Part shown: in pieces, positions 44,027-52,752 of the stretch | Layout of the letters: each line of letters opens with the position of its first letter | How positions within the stretch are numbered: position 1 is the first letter of the stretch | Source: CAJXNP01 sp050305935 | Lineage (GTDB): Bacteria; Bacteroidota; Bacteroidia; Cytophagales; Cyclobacteriaceae | Length of the DNA stretch: 64,000 bases | Assembly (NCBI GenBank): GCA_050305935.1 | Contig: JBNLGG010000007.1 | Location: forward strand, 45,137 to 109,136 | Direction: 5' to 3' | Notes under the pieces: generated by a model | Database searches by the model: none | Seen by the model: the letters and a program-made list of their open reading frames with translations, nothing else | What the model was told of the DNA's origin: nothing | Made by a program: the position numbers and the translations under genes

Positions 44027-45781
44027 ATGTACAAAAGCATCTTTCGGATAATCGTTGCTGTTTCTTTATTAATGGTGGTATCATGTGGGAAAAATTCTGA
44101 ATCAGGAAGTGAAAATGAATTTACAGAAGCAAAAGGCGGAAAATATTATGGCGGGATATTGCGGATTAACGAATCAGAGTATATTAAAAATCTTTTCCCA
44201 CATAACATTACTGACGCTTACTCTTATCGCGTAGCCTCTCAGATTTATGAAGGTCTTTTTAAATTTGATGATAAGACTCTTAAAGTTGTCTCAAATCTCG
44301 TTGACAATTACGAAGTCGATGAATCAGGTACGATCTATACTTTTAAACTGAAAGACAATGTGTTTTTTCATGACGATGCATGCTTTGAGGACGGAAAAGG
44401 CAGAAAAATGACGGCTGAAGATGTGGCATATTGTTTTACCCGGCTTTGTACTTCACACCCCAATAACCAGAGCTTTTCGTCTATTTTTAAAGATGTTCTG
44501 CTGGGAGCAAATGAATATTATAATCAGACAAAGAATGGAATTGTTCCTGAAGAAGGTGTAAGGGGAATAAAAGTTGTTGATGAATTGACGATCCAACTAA
44601 CACTGGTTGAACCAAATTCTTTGCTGACCGTCCACCTTGCAAGACCCGCCTGCTTTATTTATCCTAAGGAAGCTGAGGAAAAATATGGAACTGAAATGCG
44701 TATCAAAGCTGTAGGAACGGGGCCATTTTATATCAGCGACGTAAATGAGGAGGTGGCTATCATATTAAAGAAAAACCAGCATTATCATGGCGTGGATGAA
44801 GATGGCAATCAACTGCCGTTTTTAGATGCTGTAAGTATTCAATTCATTAAGGATAAAAAGTCAGAACTTTTCGAGTTTAAAAAAGGGAACCTTGATATGT
44901 TATACAGGCTTCCTACAGAGTTTATCATTGAAATTCTGGAAGAATCAGCGCCAGGGTCCAATGGAGAATACAGCCAGTTCGAGTTACAGCGTTCCCCGGA
45001 AATGGCGACACAGTTTATTTCTTTCAACACCCAATCAGGAATATTTAAAAATCACAATGTTCGGAAAGCATTTAGCTATGCCATTGACCGATCAAAAATA
45101 TTGGACTTTGTACTAAATGGCGAAGGCTTCGCCCCAGGAGATCATGGTATCACACCACCCGTATTGGTCAACTATGATATCAATTCTGTTAAAGGATATC
45201 ATCTAAATGTAGACTCTGCGCGATATTACCTCAAACAAGCCGGTTACCCGAATGGCAATAATTTCCCAAAAATCACTTTTTACTATAATGCGGAGGGCGA
45301 CAGAAATACATTAGTCGCAACTGAAATACAAAAGCAGCTCAAAGATCATCTTAATATTGAAATGAACCTTGAGCTGATGCCTTTCGCGCAACTCGTTGAT
45401 AAGGCCATAAAAGGTGAGTATGATATAATGAGAGCGGCGTGGCTGGCTGATTATCCAAGCGCTGAAAACTTTCTTTGGGTTTTCCTCGGTGAAGATGTTC
45501 CAGGAAACACTGGGCAAGCATCTTATCCAAATATTACCCGTTATAAAAGTACCAAGTTCGATGATTTATTTGAAAAGGCCCTTTTCGCTAAGTCACTTGA
45601 TGAAGCAAACAACTATTTTATGGAAGCTGAAAACACCTTAATGAAAGACGCGCCTTTACTGGTACTTTGGTACGATGAAGGTTACAGGCTCCTCCAGTCT
45701 TACGTAAAGAATTTTCCTAACAACCCGATGCAATACCGGGATTTAGGCCATGTATATTTTCAAAAACCAGAAACGCTTTAA
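44027..45781 (+). CDS. ABC-type peptide-binding lipoprotein (SBP family 5)
   Basis: The 584-residue protein has a lipobox ending LMVVSCGKNSE (Cys about 20) and an extracellular solute-binding family 5 (OppA/DppA-like) fold: YRVASQIYEGLFKFDDKTL, YTFKLKDNVFFHDDACFED, MTAEDVAYCFTRL, HNVRKAFSYAIDRSKILDFVLNGEGFAPGDHGI and AAWLADYPSAENFLWVFLGEDVPGNTGQASYPN. No permease or ATPase genes are adjacent, so the rest of the transporter is elsewhere. The DUF4175 gene starts 5 bases after its stop. The substrate is probably an oligopeptide, by family only. Confidence 0.9.
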   Translation: MYKSIFRIIVAVSLLMVVSCGKNSESGSENEFTEAKGGKYYGGILRINESEYIKNLFPHNITDAYSYRVASQIYEGLFKFDDKTLKVVSNLVDNYEVDESGTIYTFKLKDNVFFHDDACFEDGKGRKMTAEDVAYCFTRLCTSHPNNQSFSSIFKDVLLGANEYYNQTKNGIVPEEGVRGIKVVDELTIQLTLVEPNSLLTVHLARPACFIYPKEAEEKYGTEMRIKAVGTGPFYISDVNEEVAIILKKNQHYHGVDEDGNQLPFLDAVSIQFIKDKKSELFEFKKGNLDMLYRLPTEFIIEILEESAPGSNGEYSQFELQRSPEMATQFISFNTQSGIFKNHNVRKAFSYAIDRSKILDFVLNGEGFAPGDHGITPPVLVNYDINSVKGYHLNVDSARYYLKQAGYPNGNNFPKITFYYNAEGDRNTLVATEIQKQLKDHLNIEMNLELMPFAQLVDKAIKGEYDIMRAAWLADYPSAENFLWVFLGEDVPGNTGQASYPNITRYKSTKFDDLFEKALFAKSLDEANNYFMEAENTLMKDAPLLVLWYDEGYRLLQSYVKNFPNNPMQYRDLGHVYFQKPETL

Positions 45782-45786
45782 ATAAT

Positions 45787-48700
45787 TTGAGTAAGGAGCT
45801 AGATCATAAAATATCCCTTTACAAAAGAAAATTTTATGTAAACCTTCTCCTGAAAGGTTTGCTGATCGCTGCTACCATTTTATTAAGTGTTTTTCTGTTT
45901 TTTGCGTTGGTTGAATATCAGGCGAATTTTAATACTACGGTCAGGACTATATTCTTTTATGGATATATCGTACTTGCGGCTTTTGTTTTTTATAAACTTA
46001 TATTGTTCAACGTTATCTCGCTACTGTACAAAGGCCGACGAATTTCTGATTATGAAGCAGCAAAAAATATTGGCAATTTTTTTCCGGAGGTACAAGACAA
46101 ACTTCTTAACCTTTTTCAATTAAAAAGCCTTCAATCATCTGATAATCAACTAATTGCTGCCAGTATCGACCAAAAAACACATGATGTTATTCACCTTCCT
46201 TTTACTGATTCTGTAGATTTCAAAAAGAACAACCGATATCTAAGAATCCTTCTGATTCCCTTTCTGATCGTCACATTGTTGTCTTTCATATCCCCACAAG
46301 TATTGACAGAACCGGCAAAACGCTTCATTTTACACAAAACCGAATTTATTCCTGCCGCTCCTTTTCAATTCCACATATTGAATGAAAATCTACAGGCATT
46401 CAAAAATGAAAACTTTGATTTATTGGTAGAATTGAGCGGAGAATCAATTCCATCGGAGGTGTTTTTAGTCTATGGCGAACGCACAGTTAAACTATCTCCA
46501 TCCGACAACAAGGTGTTCACTTTTACCTTCGAAAAGATCCAAAATGATATTGAAATATCGCTAAATGCTGCCGGCTTCTATTCCAATTCCTACAAAATCA
46601 AAGTAGTTAACAGACCTAACATTAAAAATTTTGAAGTGGAATTGCAGTACCCTACATACCTCGGAATCAAGCAGGAGCGGCTACAAAACATTGGTAACAT
46701 TCAAATCCCGGAGGGAACCAATGTTAAATGGTACTTCGAAACATTGAATGCAAACAATTTGTCATTCACATTTGATGAAGGCGTACCATTGAACCTTCAA
46801 AAATCCGGTATTCAATTATTCACGATCGAAAAACAACTTTTTGAGTCATCTAAATATTCCATCCAATTGGAAAATGAATTTGGCTCTAACCGCGACATGA
46901 TCCAATATTCCATCGATGTGTTGAAAGATCAATATCCTAAAATCGATCTTCAACAGCACCAGGATACACTTCTTTTTAATTTAATCGTCCTGGGAGGAAG
47001 AATTTCTGATGATTATGGCCTTTCAAATCTTAGTTTGTTTTATAAAGTAACATCCGACCAAAAAAATACCGATGATAAATTCAATCGATATCCTATTGCG
47101 ATAGATAGAACGAAAAAACAGCAAAGTTTTTATTTACAGTGGTTGCTGGATTCTCTGAAGTTGTCCAGTGGAAAAAAAATAGAGTATTACCTCTCTGTGA
47201 GTGACAATGACGGCATCAACGGTTCAAAAACAACACAAACCGGCCTGTATAAATTTGAAGTACCCTCCAAAAAGGAAGTAAAAGAAAACATCGAAAAAAT
47301 ATCTCAATCAACTGAAAATCAAATAGATAAAAGTATCGAGGATGCCATAAACCTCAAAAAAGAACTGGACAAAGCGGAAGATCGGCTGAAAGGTAAAAAG
47401 GAATTAAACTGGCAGGAGGAAAAGCTACTGGAAGATATAATTGAGCAAAAGCTTGAGTTAGAAAATGAGATCAAGAAACTTCAGCAGAAATTTGATGACT
47501 TTTCCGAGATGAAAAAGCGATTCGATGAAAATGCAAAAAAGAATAAACAGATAGCCGACAAGATGGAGCAGTTGCAGCAGCTAATGGATGAACTTCTTGA
47601 TGAAGAAACAAAAAAGCTTTATGAACAGCTGCAAGAGCTACTTAAGGAGAAAAGCAATTTCAATGAAATCAAAGACATCGTCGAAAAGCTGAACCAAAAA
47701 GAGTTTAACCTGGAAAATGAATTGGAAAGATCCCTGGAGCTCTTTAAACGACTTAAATACGAGCAAAAACTGGAAGAAAACATTCAGGAGTCTGACATAC
47801 TGAGTGAGGAGCAGGAAAAATTGAGCGAGGATACCTCTGAAAAAAATAAAAGCAACGAAGAATTAGCCGAGCAGCAGCAAAAGCTTCAGGAAAAGCTCGA
47901 TGAGCTGAAAAAGAACATCGAAGAACAGAATAAACTAAACCAGGAACTTAAAAACCCTAACTCCCCGGCCGATTTAAACAAGGAGCTTGATAGCGCTAAA
48001 CAATCTATGCAAAATTCGCAGGAGAATTTACAACAAAACAAAAACAAAAAAGCCGGCAAAAACCAGCAAAATGCCCAACAACAACTTCAAAAGATGTCCG
48101 AAAAGCTGGCGCAGATGCAAAGTTCGATGGGTATGATGTCCATGCAGGCAAATCTAGGCGACCTTCGTGAAATCCTCGAAAACCTCATTAAGATTTCATT
48201 TGAGCAGGAAAGCATCATGGATCAGTTTAGGACTGTTGACCAGACAGATCCAAAATTTATCGAACTTTCCCAAAAACAACTGAATATTAAAGATGATGCA
48301 AAAATCATTGAGGATAGCCTGATTTCACTGTCGGAACGCGTTTTTCAGATCCAATCTTTTGTCACCAGAGAAGTAGGGGATATGAACAAAAACATCGATG
48401 ATGCAGTAGATGCAATCAAGGAAAGGAAAAAAGACATTGCGGTAGGTAAACAGCAGTACGCCATGACCTCCATGAACAATCTCGCACTCATGCTGGACGA
48501 TGTCATGACGCAAATGCAGCAGGCAATGGCAGATATGATGGGAACATCGAAGAATAAAGAAAACATGCCAGGTCAAGCCCCGTCTATGTCAGAACTGCAG
48601 CAGCAATTGAACCAGCAGATACAACAACTACAGCAAAGCGGTAAACAGGGTCGGCAGTTGTCTGAGGAATTGGCCAGAATGGCAGCGGAACAGGAAAAAA

Positions 48701-49098
48701 TACGCCAAATGCTTGAAAAAATGCAAAAGGAACTAGGAAATAATCCGTTGGAAAATGGCGAGCTACCAGGAAGCAATCTGAGTGATGTCTTAAAAAAGAT
48801 GGAAGAAACCGAAATGGATTTAGTAAACAAAAAAATAACTGAACAAACCATCCTAAGACAGGAAGAAATCGTAACACGATTATTGGAGGCAGAGAAGTCA
48901 GAAAGGGAAAGAGAATTATCTGAAGAAAGGGAAGGGGAAAGGGCGAAAAATTATGAAAGAAAAGTACCTTTGGAGTTTGAAGAATATATCAAAATGAAGG
49001 AGCAGGAAGTAGAATTATTGAAAACTGTTCCACCGAAGCTAAATCCATATTACAAAGAAGAAGTAAATAAATATTTTAATAGATTAGGGGGTTTTTAG
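45787..49098 (+). CDS. DUF4175-like giant membrane coiled-coil protein
   Basis: The 1103-residue protein seems to start at TTG (45787), 5 bases after the preceding stop; no ATG fits. Hydrophobic segments at about 20-40, 48-70 and 143-165 anchor the N-terminal part. Residues about 190-480 are beta-rich, suggesting Ig-like modules (NFEVELQYPTYLGIKQERLQNIG). From about 490 to the end the sequence is a long coiled coil rich in Q, E, K and N (ENIEKISQSTENQIDKSIED; EQQQKLQEKLDELKKNIEEQ; LQQQLNQQIQQLQQSGKQGR), with a conserved MGMMSMQANLGDLREILENLI block. This is the layout of DUF4175 proteins. Function is unknown; an envelope tether is plausible. It heads the operon that leads into ybeY and mnmG. 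Confidence 0.85.
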   Translation: MSKELDHKISLYKRKFYVNLLLKGLLIAATILLSVFLFFALVEYQANFNTTVRTIFFYGYIVLAAFVFYKLILFNVISLLYKGRRISDYEAAKNIGNFFPEVQDKLLNLFQLKSLQSSDNQLIAASIDQKTHDVIHLPFTDSVDFKKNNRYLRILLIPFLIVTLLSFISPQVLTEPAKRFILHKTEFIPAAPFQFHILNENLQAFKNENFDLLVELSGESIPSEVFLVYGERTVKLSPSDNKVFTFTFEKIQNDIEISLNAAGFYSNSYKIKVVNRPNIKNFEVELQYPTYLGIKQERLQNIGNIQIPEGTNVKWYFETLNANNLSFTFDEGVPLNLQKSGIQLFTIEKQLFESSKYSIQLENEFGSNRDMIQYSIDVLKDQYPKIDLQQHQDTLLFNLIVLGGRISDDYGLSNLSLFYKVTSDQKNTDDKFNRYPIAIDRTKKQQSFYLQWLLDSLKLSSGKKIEYYLSVSDNDGINGSKTTQTGLYKFEVPSKKEVKENIEKISQSTENQIDKSIEDAINLKKELDKAEDRLKGKKELNWQEEKLLEDIIEQKLELENEIKKLQQKFDDFSEMKKRFDENAKKNKQIADKMEQLQQLMDELLDEETKKLYEQLQELLKEKSNFNEIKDIVEKLNQKEFNLENELERSLELFKRLKYEQKLEENIQESDILSEEQEKLSEDTSEKNKSNEELAEQQQKLQEKLDELKKNIEEQNKLNQELKNPNSPADLNKELDSAKQSMQNSQENLQQNKNKKAGKNQQNAQQQLQKMSEKLAQMQSSMGMMSMQANLGDLREILENLIKISFEQESIMDQFRTVDQTDPKFIELSQKQLNIKDDAKIIEDSLISLSERVFQIQSFVTREVGDMNKNIDDAVDAIKERKKDIAVGKQQYAMTSMNNLALMLDDVMTQMQQAMADMMGTSKNKENMPGQAPSMSELQQQLNQQIQQLQQSGKQGRQLSEELARMAAEQEKIRQMLEKMQKELGNNPLENGELPGSNLSDVLKKMEETEMDLVNKKITEQTILRQEEIVTRLLEAEKSERERELSEEREGERAKNYERKVPLEFEEYIKMKEQEVELLKTVPPKLNPYYKEEVNKYFNRLGGF

Positions 49099-49108
49099 AA
49101 CTTTAAGT

Positions 49109-49510
49109 ATGAATACGATAAAAATCGAAATACCATCGATTGTGGAGAACATCAGGATAATTGAAAGTTTCATTGACAACGCCAAAGAAAAATTTAATTT
49201 GGACGATGATATTTATGGCAACATTATGATCGCCGTCACTGAATCAGTCAACAATGCTATTAAACATGGAAACAAAAACAACAAAACTAAAAACGTTTCT
49301 ATCTCCCTTAGCTTAAACGAAAACATACTGAAATTTAGAGTACAAGACGAAGGCAGTGGATTTGATCACCATAACCTACCAGATCCTACTTCTCCTGAAA
49401 ACATCAATAAACCCAGTGGTAGGGGAATCTTCCTGATGAAAAATCTTTCCGACGAGGTAGCTTTCCATGATGAGGGCAAAACAGTGGAATTGAGTTTCTA
49501 TGTCAATTAG
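49109..49510 (+). CDS. RsbW-like ATP-binding regulatory protein
   Basis: The 133-residue protein is a lone HATPase_c_2 domain of the anti-sigma/serine kinase (RsbW/SpoIIAB) type. The N box is ITESVNNAIKHGNKNNKTK (about 46-64), the G1-type box VQDEGSGFDHHNLPDPTSPEN, and the G2-type box GRGIFLMKNLSDEV. No anti-anti-sigma or PP2C gene is nearby. It lies 10 bases after the DUF4175 gene and 2 bases before ybeY, within an order that is common in Bacteroidota. The partner is unknown. Confidence 0.88.
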   Translation: MNTIKIEIPSIVENIRIIESFIDNAKEKFNLDDDIYGNIMIAVTESVNNAIKHGNKNNKTKNVSISLSLNENILKFRVQDEGSGFDHHNLPDPTSPENINKPSGRGIFLMKNLSDEVAFHDEGKTVELSFYVN

Positions 49511-49512
49511 TA

Positions 49513-49938
49513 ATGTCCCCGGTTCTTTTCCACATTGAAGATATACCATTCGAACTATCCCATCCCGAACAACTCGTCGTATGGATTACCTCTGTAATAA
49601 AGGAGTATGCATTTGAAGTAGGAGAGATCAACTACATTTTTTGCTCGGATGAATATCTACTAAACATCAATAAAGAATACCTCGATCACGATTACTACAC
49701 TGACATCATAACCTTTGATCAGTCTGAAGACGATGGCCTAATTACAGGGGATATTTTCATAAGCATTGACAGAGTAAAAGAAAATGCTAATCAACTCCAC
49801 ATTTCATTTAATGATGAACTAAACAGAGTAATGATCCATGGGATTCTACATTTGGTGGGTATAAACGATAAAACACCCTCTGAGAAATCAGAAATGCGGA
49901 AATTAGAAGATCATTATTTAGCTTTGCGCGAATTTTAA
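49513..49938 (+). CDS. ybeY: Endoribonuclease YbeY (rRNA maturation)
   Basis: The 141-residue metalloprotein takes part in 16S rRNA 3'-end processing and ribosome quality control. Family blocks are INYIFCSDEYLLNINKEYLDHDYYTDIITFDQ, ITGDIFISIDRVKENA and the metal site RVMIHGILHLVGINDKTPSEKSEMRKLED. The usual HGxLHLxGyDH third histidine is replaced here by lysine (IND-K); Bacteroidota YbeY proteins commonly read DK at this spot, so this is not decay. The ATG at 49513 is 2 bases after the preceding stop. Two parS-like sites lie between it and mnmG. Confidence 0.92.
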   Translation: MSPVLFHIEDIPFELSHPEQLVVWITSVIKEYAFEVGEINYIFCSDEYLLNINKEYLDHDYYTDIITFDQSEDDGLITGDIFISIDRVKENANQLHISFNDELNRVMIHGILHLVGINDKTPSEKSEMRKLEDHYLALREF

Positions 49939-49947
49939 ACCATAAAT

Positions 49948-49961
49948 GTTCCACGTGGAAC
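49948..49961. promoter_or_regulatory. parS site 1 (ParB binding)
   Basis: The 14-base perfect palindrome GTTCCACGTGGAAC fits the universal chromosomal parS consensus TGTTnCACGTGnAACA at all core positions; the base before it is T, the base after is T. It is 9 bases after the ybeY stop. Confidence 0.85.
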
Positions 49962-49984
49962 TTTAGTTGTTAAGCAAGCAATAA

Positions 49985-49998
49985 GTTCCACGTGGAAC
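49985..49998. promoter_or_regulatory. parS site 2 (ParB binding)
   Basis: A second identical 14-base palindrome, GTTCCACGTGGAAC, centred 37 bases from the first. It overlaps the GTG start option of mnmG, which argues for the ATG at 50013. Chance of two such 14-mers is negligible, and parS sites are nearly always close to the origin. Confidence 0.85.
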
Positions 49999-50012
49999 GT
50001 TGTCTTAAAACA

Positions 50013-51878
50013 ATGTTTCCAAAATACGACGTTATAGTAGTGGGTGCTGGGCACGCTGGATGTGAGGCTGCAAATGCAGCAGCAAAGATGGGTTCAAAGG
50101 TCCTCCTTGTTACCATGAATATGGGTGTAATCGCTCAAATGTCATGTAACCCTGCGATGGGTGGTGTCGCAAAGGGGCAAATCGTTAGGGAAATTGATGC
50201 CCTCGGAGGTATGTCGGGAATTATTTCAGACCTAAGCATGATCCAATTCCGAATGCTCAACAGGTCAAAAGGACCCGCAATGTGGAGCCCCAGAAGTCAA
50301 AATGATCGTAACATGTTCGCTGCAGAATGGCGAAAAGCATTAGAACTAAATCCAAATGTTGATTTTTGGCAAGAAATGGTTACTGAAATTATCGTTAAAG
50401 ATGGTGTGGCATGCGGTGTTAAAACAGCCTTGGGAATTGAAATTTACTCCAATGCTGTGGTTCTTACCAATGGTACATTTCTAAATGGCGTTATTCATAT
50501 TGGTGAAAAAAAATTTGGGGGTGGACGTACTGCAGAAAAAGCAGCAACTGGAATCACCGAGCAGCTGGTTACTTTAGGTTTTGAGTCAGGTAGAATGAAA
50601 ACCGGCACACCGCCTAGGATAGATGCAAGAAGCCTCGATTACTCAAAAATGGAGGAACAAAAAGGAGATGACATACCATCTAAGTTTTCATATTCTAATA
50701 AAACTACACCTTTGTCTCGCCAATTAAGTTGTCATATTACCTATACAAACAATGAAGTTCATGACCTACTGAAAACAGGTTTTGATCGTTCACCTATGTT
50801 TAATGGACGTATTAAAGGTGTTGGACCCAGATATTGCCCATCCATTGAAGATAAAATCAATAGGTTCTCAGAAAGAAACAGACACCAAATATTTGTCGAA
50901 CCGGAAGGATGGAATACAGTAGAAGTTTATGTTAATGGTTTTTCCACTTCACTTCCCGAGGATGTACAATACAAAGCGCTGACCAAAATACCTGGTTTTG
51001 AAAATGCAAAAATGTTCAGGCCAGGGTATGCGATCGAATATGACTACTTTCCACCAACACAGCTTAACCTTTCCCTGGAAACTAAATTAATCAAACACCT
51101 GTTTTTTGCAGGTCAAATAAATGGTACTACCGGATATGAAGAGGCAGCGGGTCAGGGACTCATGGCTGGAATAAATGCACACCTTTCTATTAATAACAAA
51201 TCACCACTTGTCCTAAAACGCTCACAAGCTTATATCGGCGTATTAATAGATGATCTAATAACTAAAGGAACCCAGGAACCTTACAGAATGTTTACGTCCA
51301 GAGCAGAATATCGAATTCTCTTAAGACAGGATAATGCAGATCTAAGGTTGACACCTCTAGGTCATTCCATCGGTCTCGCCGACGAAGAAGCGCTTAACAA
51401 TATGTTGGACAAGAAAAACGGAGTTGATAATATAATTTCGACCTTAAAAGATCATAAAATCCTTCCTGCAGAAATAAATACAGGTCTCGAGGAAATCAAA
51501 ACTGCTCCGATCCATGAAAAAACATCGGTCTACCAATTGCTAAAAAGACCAGAAGTAAATATCAACAACCTACGACTACATCACTCAAACCTTGATAAAA
51601 CCCTTTCTCACTTTTCCGACGATGTAATTGAACAAGCGGAAATACTGGCGATTTATGAAACCTACATTGAAAAAGAACAGAAACTTGTTGAAAAAATAGA
51701 ACAACTTGAAAACCTGAAACTGAAAGAGGATTTTGACTATAAACAAATAATTTCCCTTTCAGCAGAAGCGATTGAAAAATTGAATAAAATCAAGCCTCAG
51801 ACTATCGGACAGGCGTCCAGGATTAGTGGCGTCACCCCTTCAGACATTTCTATCATCTTAGTATATTTTGGAAAGTAA
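50013..51878 (+). CDS. mnmG: tRNA uridine-5-carboxymethylaminomethyl synthesis enzyme MnmG (GidA)
   Basis: I choose the ATG at 50013 (MFPKYDVIVVGAG) over the GTG at 49992, whose extra residues come from the parS palindrome. The 621-residue FAD protein works with MnmE to modify wobble uridines in tRNA. Key blocks are VVGAGHAGCEAANAAAKMG (FAD loop), IGVIAQMSCNPAMGGVAKGQIVREIDALGG, RMLNRSKGPAMWSPRSQND, GRMKTGTPPRID, EDKINRFSERNRHQIFVEPEGWNT and GQINGTTGYEEAAGQGLMAGINA. The C-terminal helical region binds tRNA and MnmE. mnmG often lies close to the origin, which fits the parS sites and the DnaA boxes 3 kb downstream. Confidence 0.97.
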   Translation: MFPKYDVIVVGAGHAGCEAANAAAKMGSKVLLVTMNMGVIAQMSCNPAMGGVAKGQIVREIDALGGMSGIISDLSMIQFRMLNRSKGPAMWSPRSQNDRNMFAAEWRKALELNPNVDFWQEMVTEIIVKDGVACGVKTALGIEIYSNAVVLTNGTFLNGVIHIGEKKFGGGRTAEKAATGITEQLVTLGFESGRMKTGTPPRIDARSLDYSKMEEQKGDDIPSKFSYSNKTTPLSRQLSCHITYTNNEVHDLLKTGFDRSPMFNGRIKGVGPRYCPSIEDKINRFSERNRHQIFVEPEGWNTVEVYVNGFSTSLPEDVQYKALTKIPGFENAKMFRPGYAIEYDYFPPTQLNLSLETKLIKHLFFAGQINGTTGYEEAAGQGLMAGINAHLSINNKSPLVLKRSQAYIGVLIDDLITKGTQEPYRMFTSRAEYRILLRQDNADLRLTPLGHSIGLADEEALNNMLDKKNGVDNIISTLKDHKILPAEINTGLEEIKTAPIHEKTSVYQLLKRPEVNINNLRLHHSNLDKTLSHFSDDVIEQAEILAIYETYIEKEQKLVEKIEQLENLKLKEDFDYKQIISLSAEAIEKLNKIKPQTIGQASRISGVTPSDISIILVYFGK

Positions 51879-51879
51879 C

Positions 51880-52752
51880 ATGTTTGAAACAATCACCCAA
51901 TGCCAAATATGTGAAAATAATTCATTCACACCTTTTTTCACTTGTACGGATCATTCCATCAGCAAAGAAACATTTGCTCTTGTAAAATGTACATCCTGCG
52001 GATTCCTAATAACAAATCCAAGACCTGACTTATCCTCAATTGGAAAATATTACCAATCTGAGGACTACATTTCTCACAAAGACAAGGGAAATTCCTTAAT
52101 CAATCTCATATATAAAAAGGTCAGAAATTATACACTCAAAAAGAAAGTCAACATAATAAACCGTGTTGCAGATAAGGGTTTTGTACTAGACTATGGTTGT
52201 GGAACAGGTTACTTCTTAAAAGCTTGTCAGGAGCAAGGATGGCAGATTGAAGGAATAGAACCCGATGAAGGTGCAAAGCAACTTTCCCAGACGCTTTTAA
52301 ATAAAAAAATCCATTCTAATATCCACACCTTAACAGGAGAATTCGATGTTATTACTTTATGGCATGTACTTGAACACATTCATAAGCTGAATGATACATT
52401 GAAATATTTATACTCTGCATTGACAGAAAATGGTAAACTGATCGTCGCTGTTCCTAATTATAAATCCTATGATGGTTTACTATACGGCGAATATTGGGCT
52501 GCCTTTGATGTACCCAGGCATCTTTACCATTTTGAACAAAAGACTCTGAAAAAATTAGCGGATAAACATAATTTTAAAGTGCAGGAAATAATACCGATGA
52601 AATTTGACTCTTTTTATGTAAGTATGTTAAGTGAAAAATATAAAGGAAATAGATTTAACCTATTTAAACCTTTCATTAATGGCTTTAAATCCAATATTTA
52701 TGCCAATAAAACTTCTGAATATTCAAGCTTGATTTATATTTTATCTAAATGA
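51880..52752 (+). CDS. Class I SAM methyltransferase with N-terminal zinc motif
   Basis: I take the ATG at 51880, one base after the mnmG stop; an upstream TTG at 51868 would add four residues. The 290-residue protein has an N-terminal cysteine pair set (CQICENNSFTPFFTC...LVKCTSCGFLITNPRPD) followed by a class I SAM domain with VLDYGCGTGYFLKACQEQGWQIEGIEPD and VITLWHVLEHIHKL. This is the Methyltransf_23-like group often tied to sugar or O-antigen methylation, though the operon with mnmG suggests another role. It overlaps the next gene by 4 bases. Confidence 0.88.
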   Translation: MFETITQCQICENNSFTPFFTCTDHSISKETFALVKCTSCGFLITNPRPDLSSIGKYYQSEDYISHKDKGNSLINLIYKKVRNYTLKKKVNIINRVADKGFVLDYGCGTGYFLKACQEQGWQIEGIEPDEGAKQLSQTLLNKKIHSNIHTLTGEFDVITLWHVLEHIHKLNDTLKYLYSALTENGKLIVAVPNYKSYDGLLYGEYWAAFDVPRHLYHFEQKTLKKLADKHNFKVQEIIPMKFDSFYVSMLSEKYKGNRFNLFKPFINGFKSNIYANKTSEYSSLIYILSK

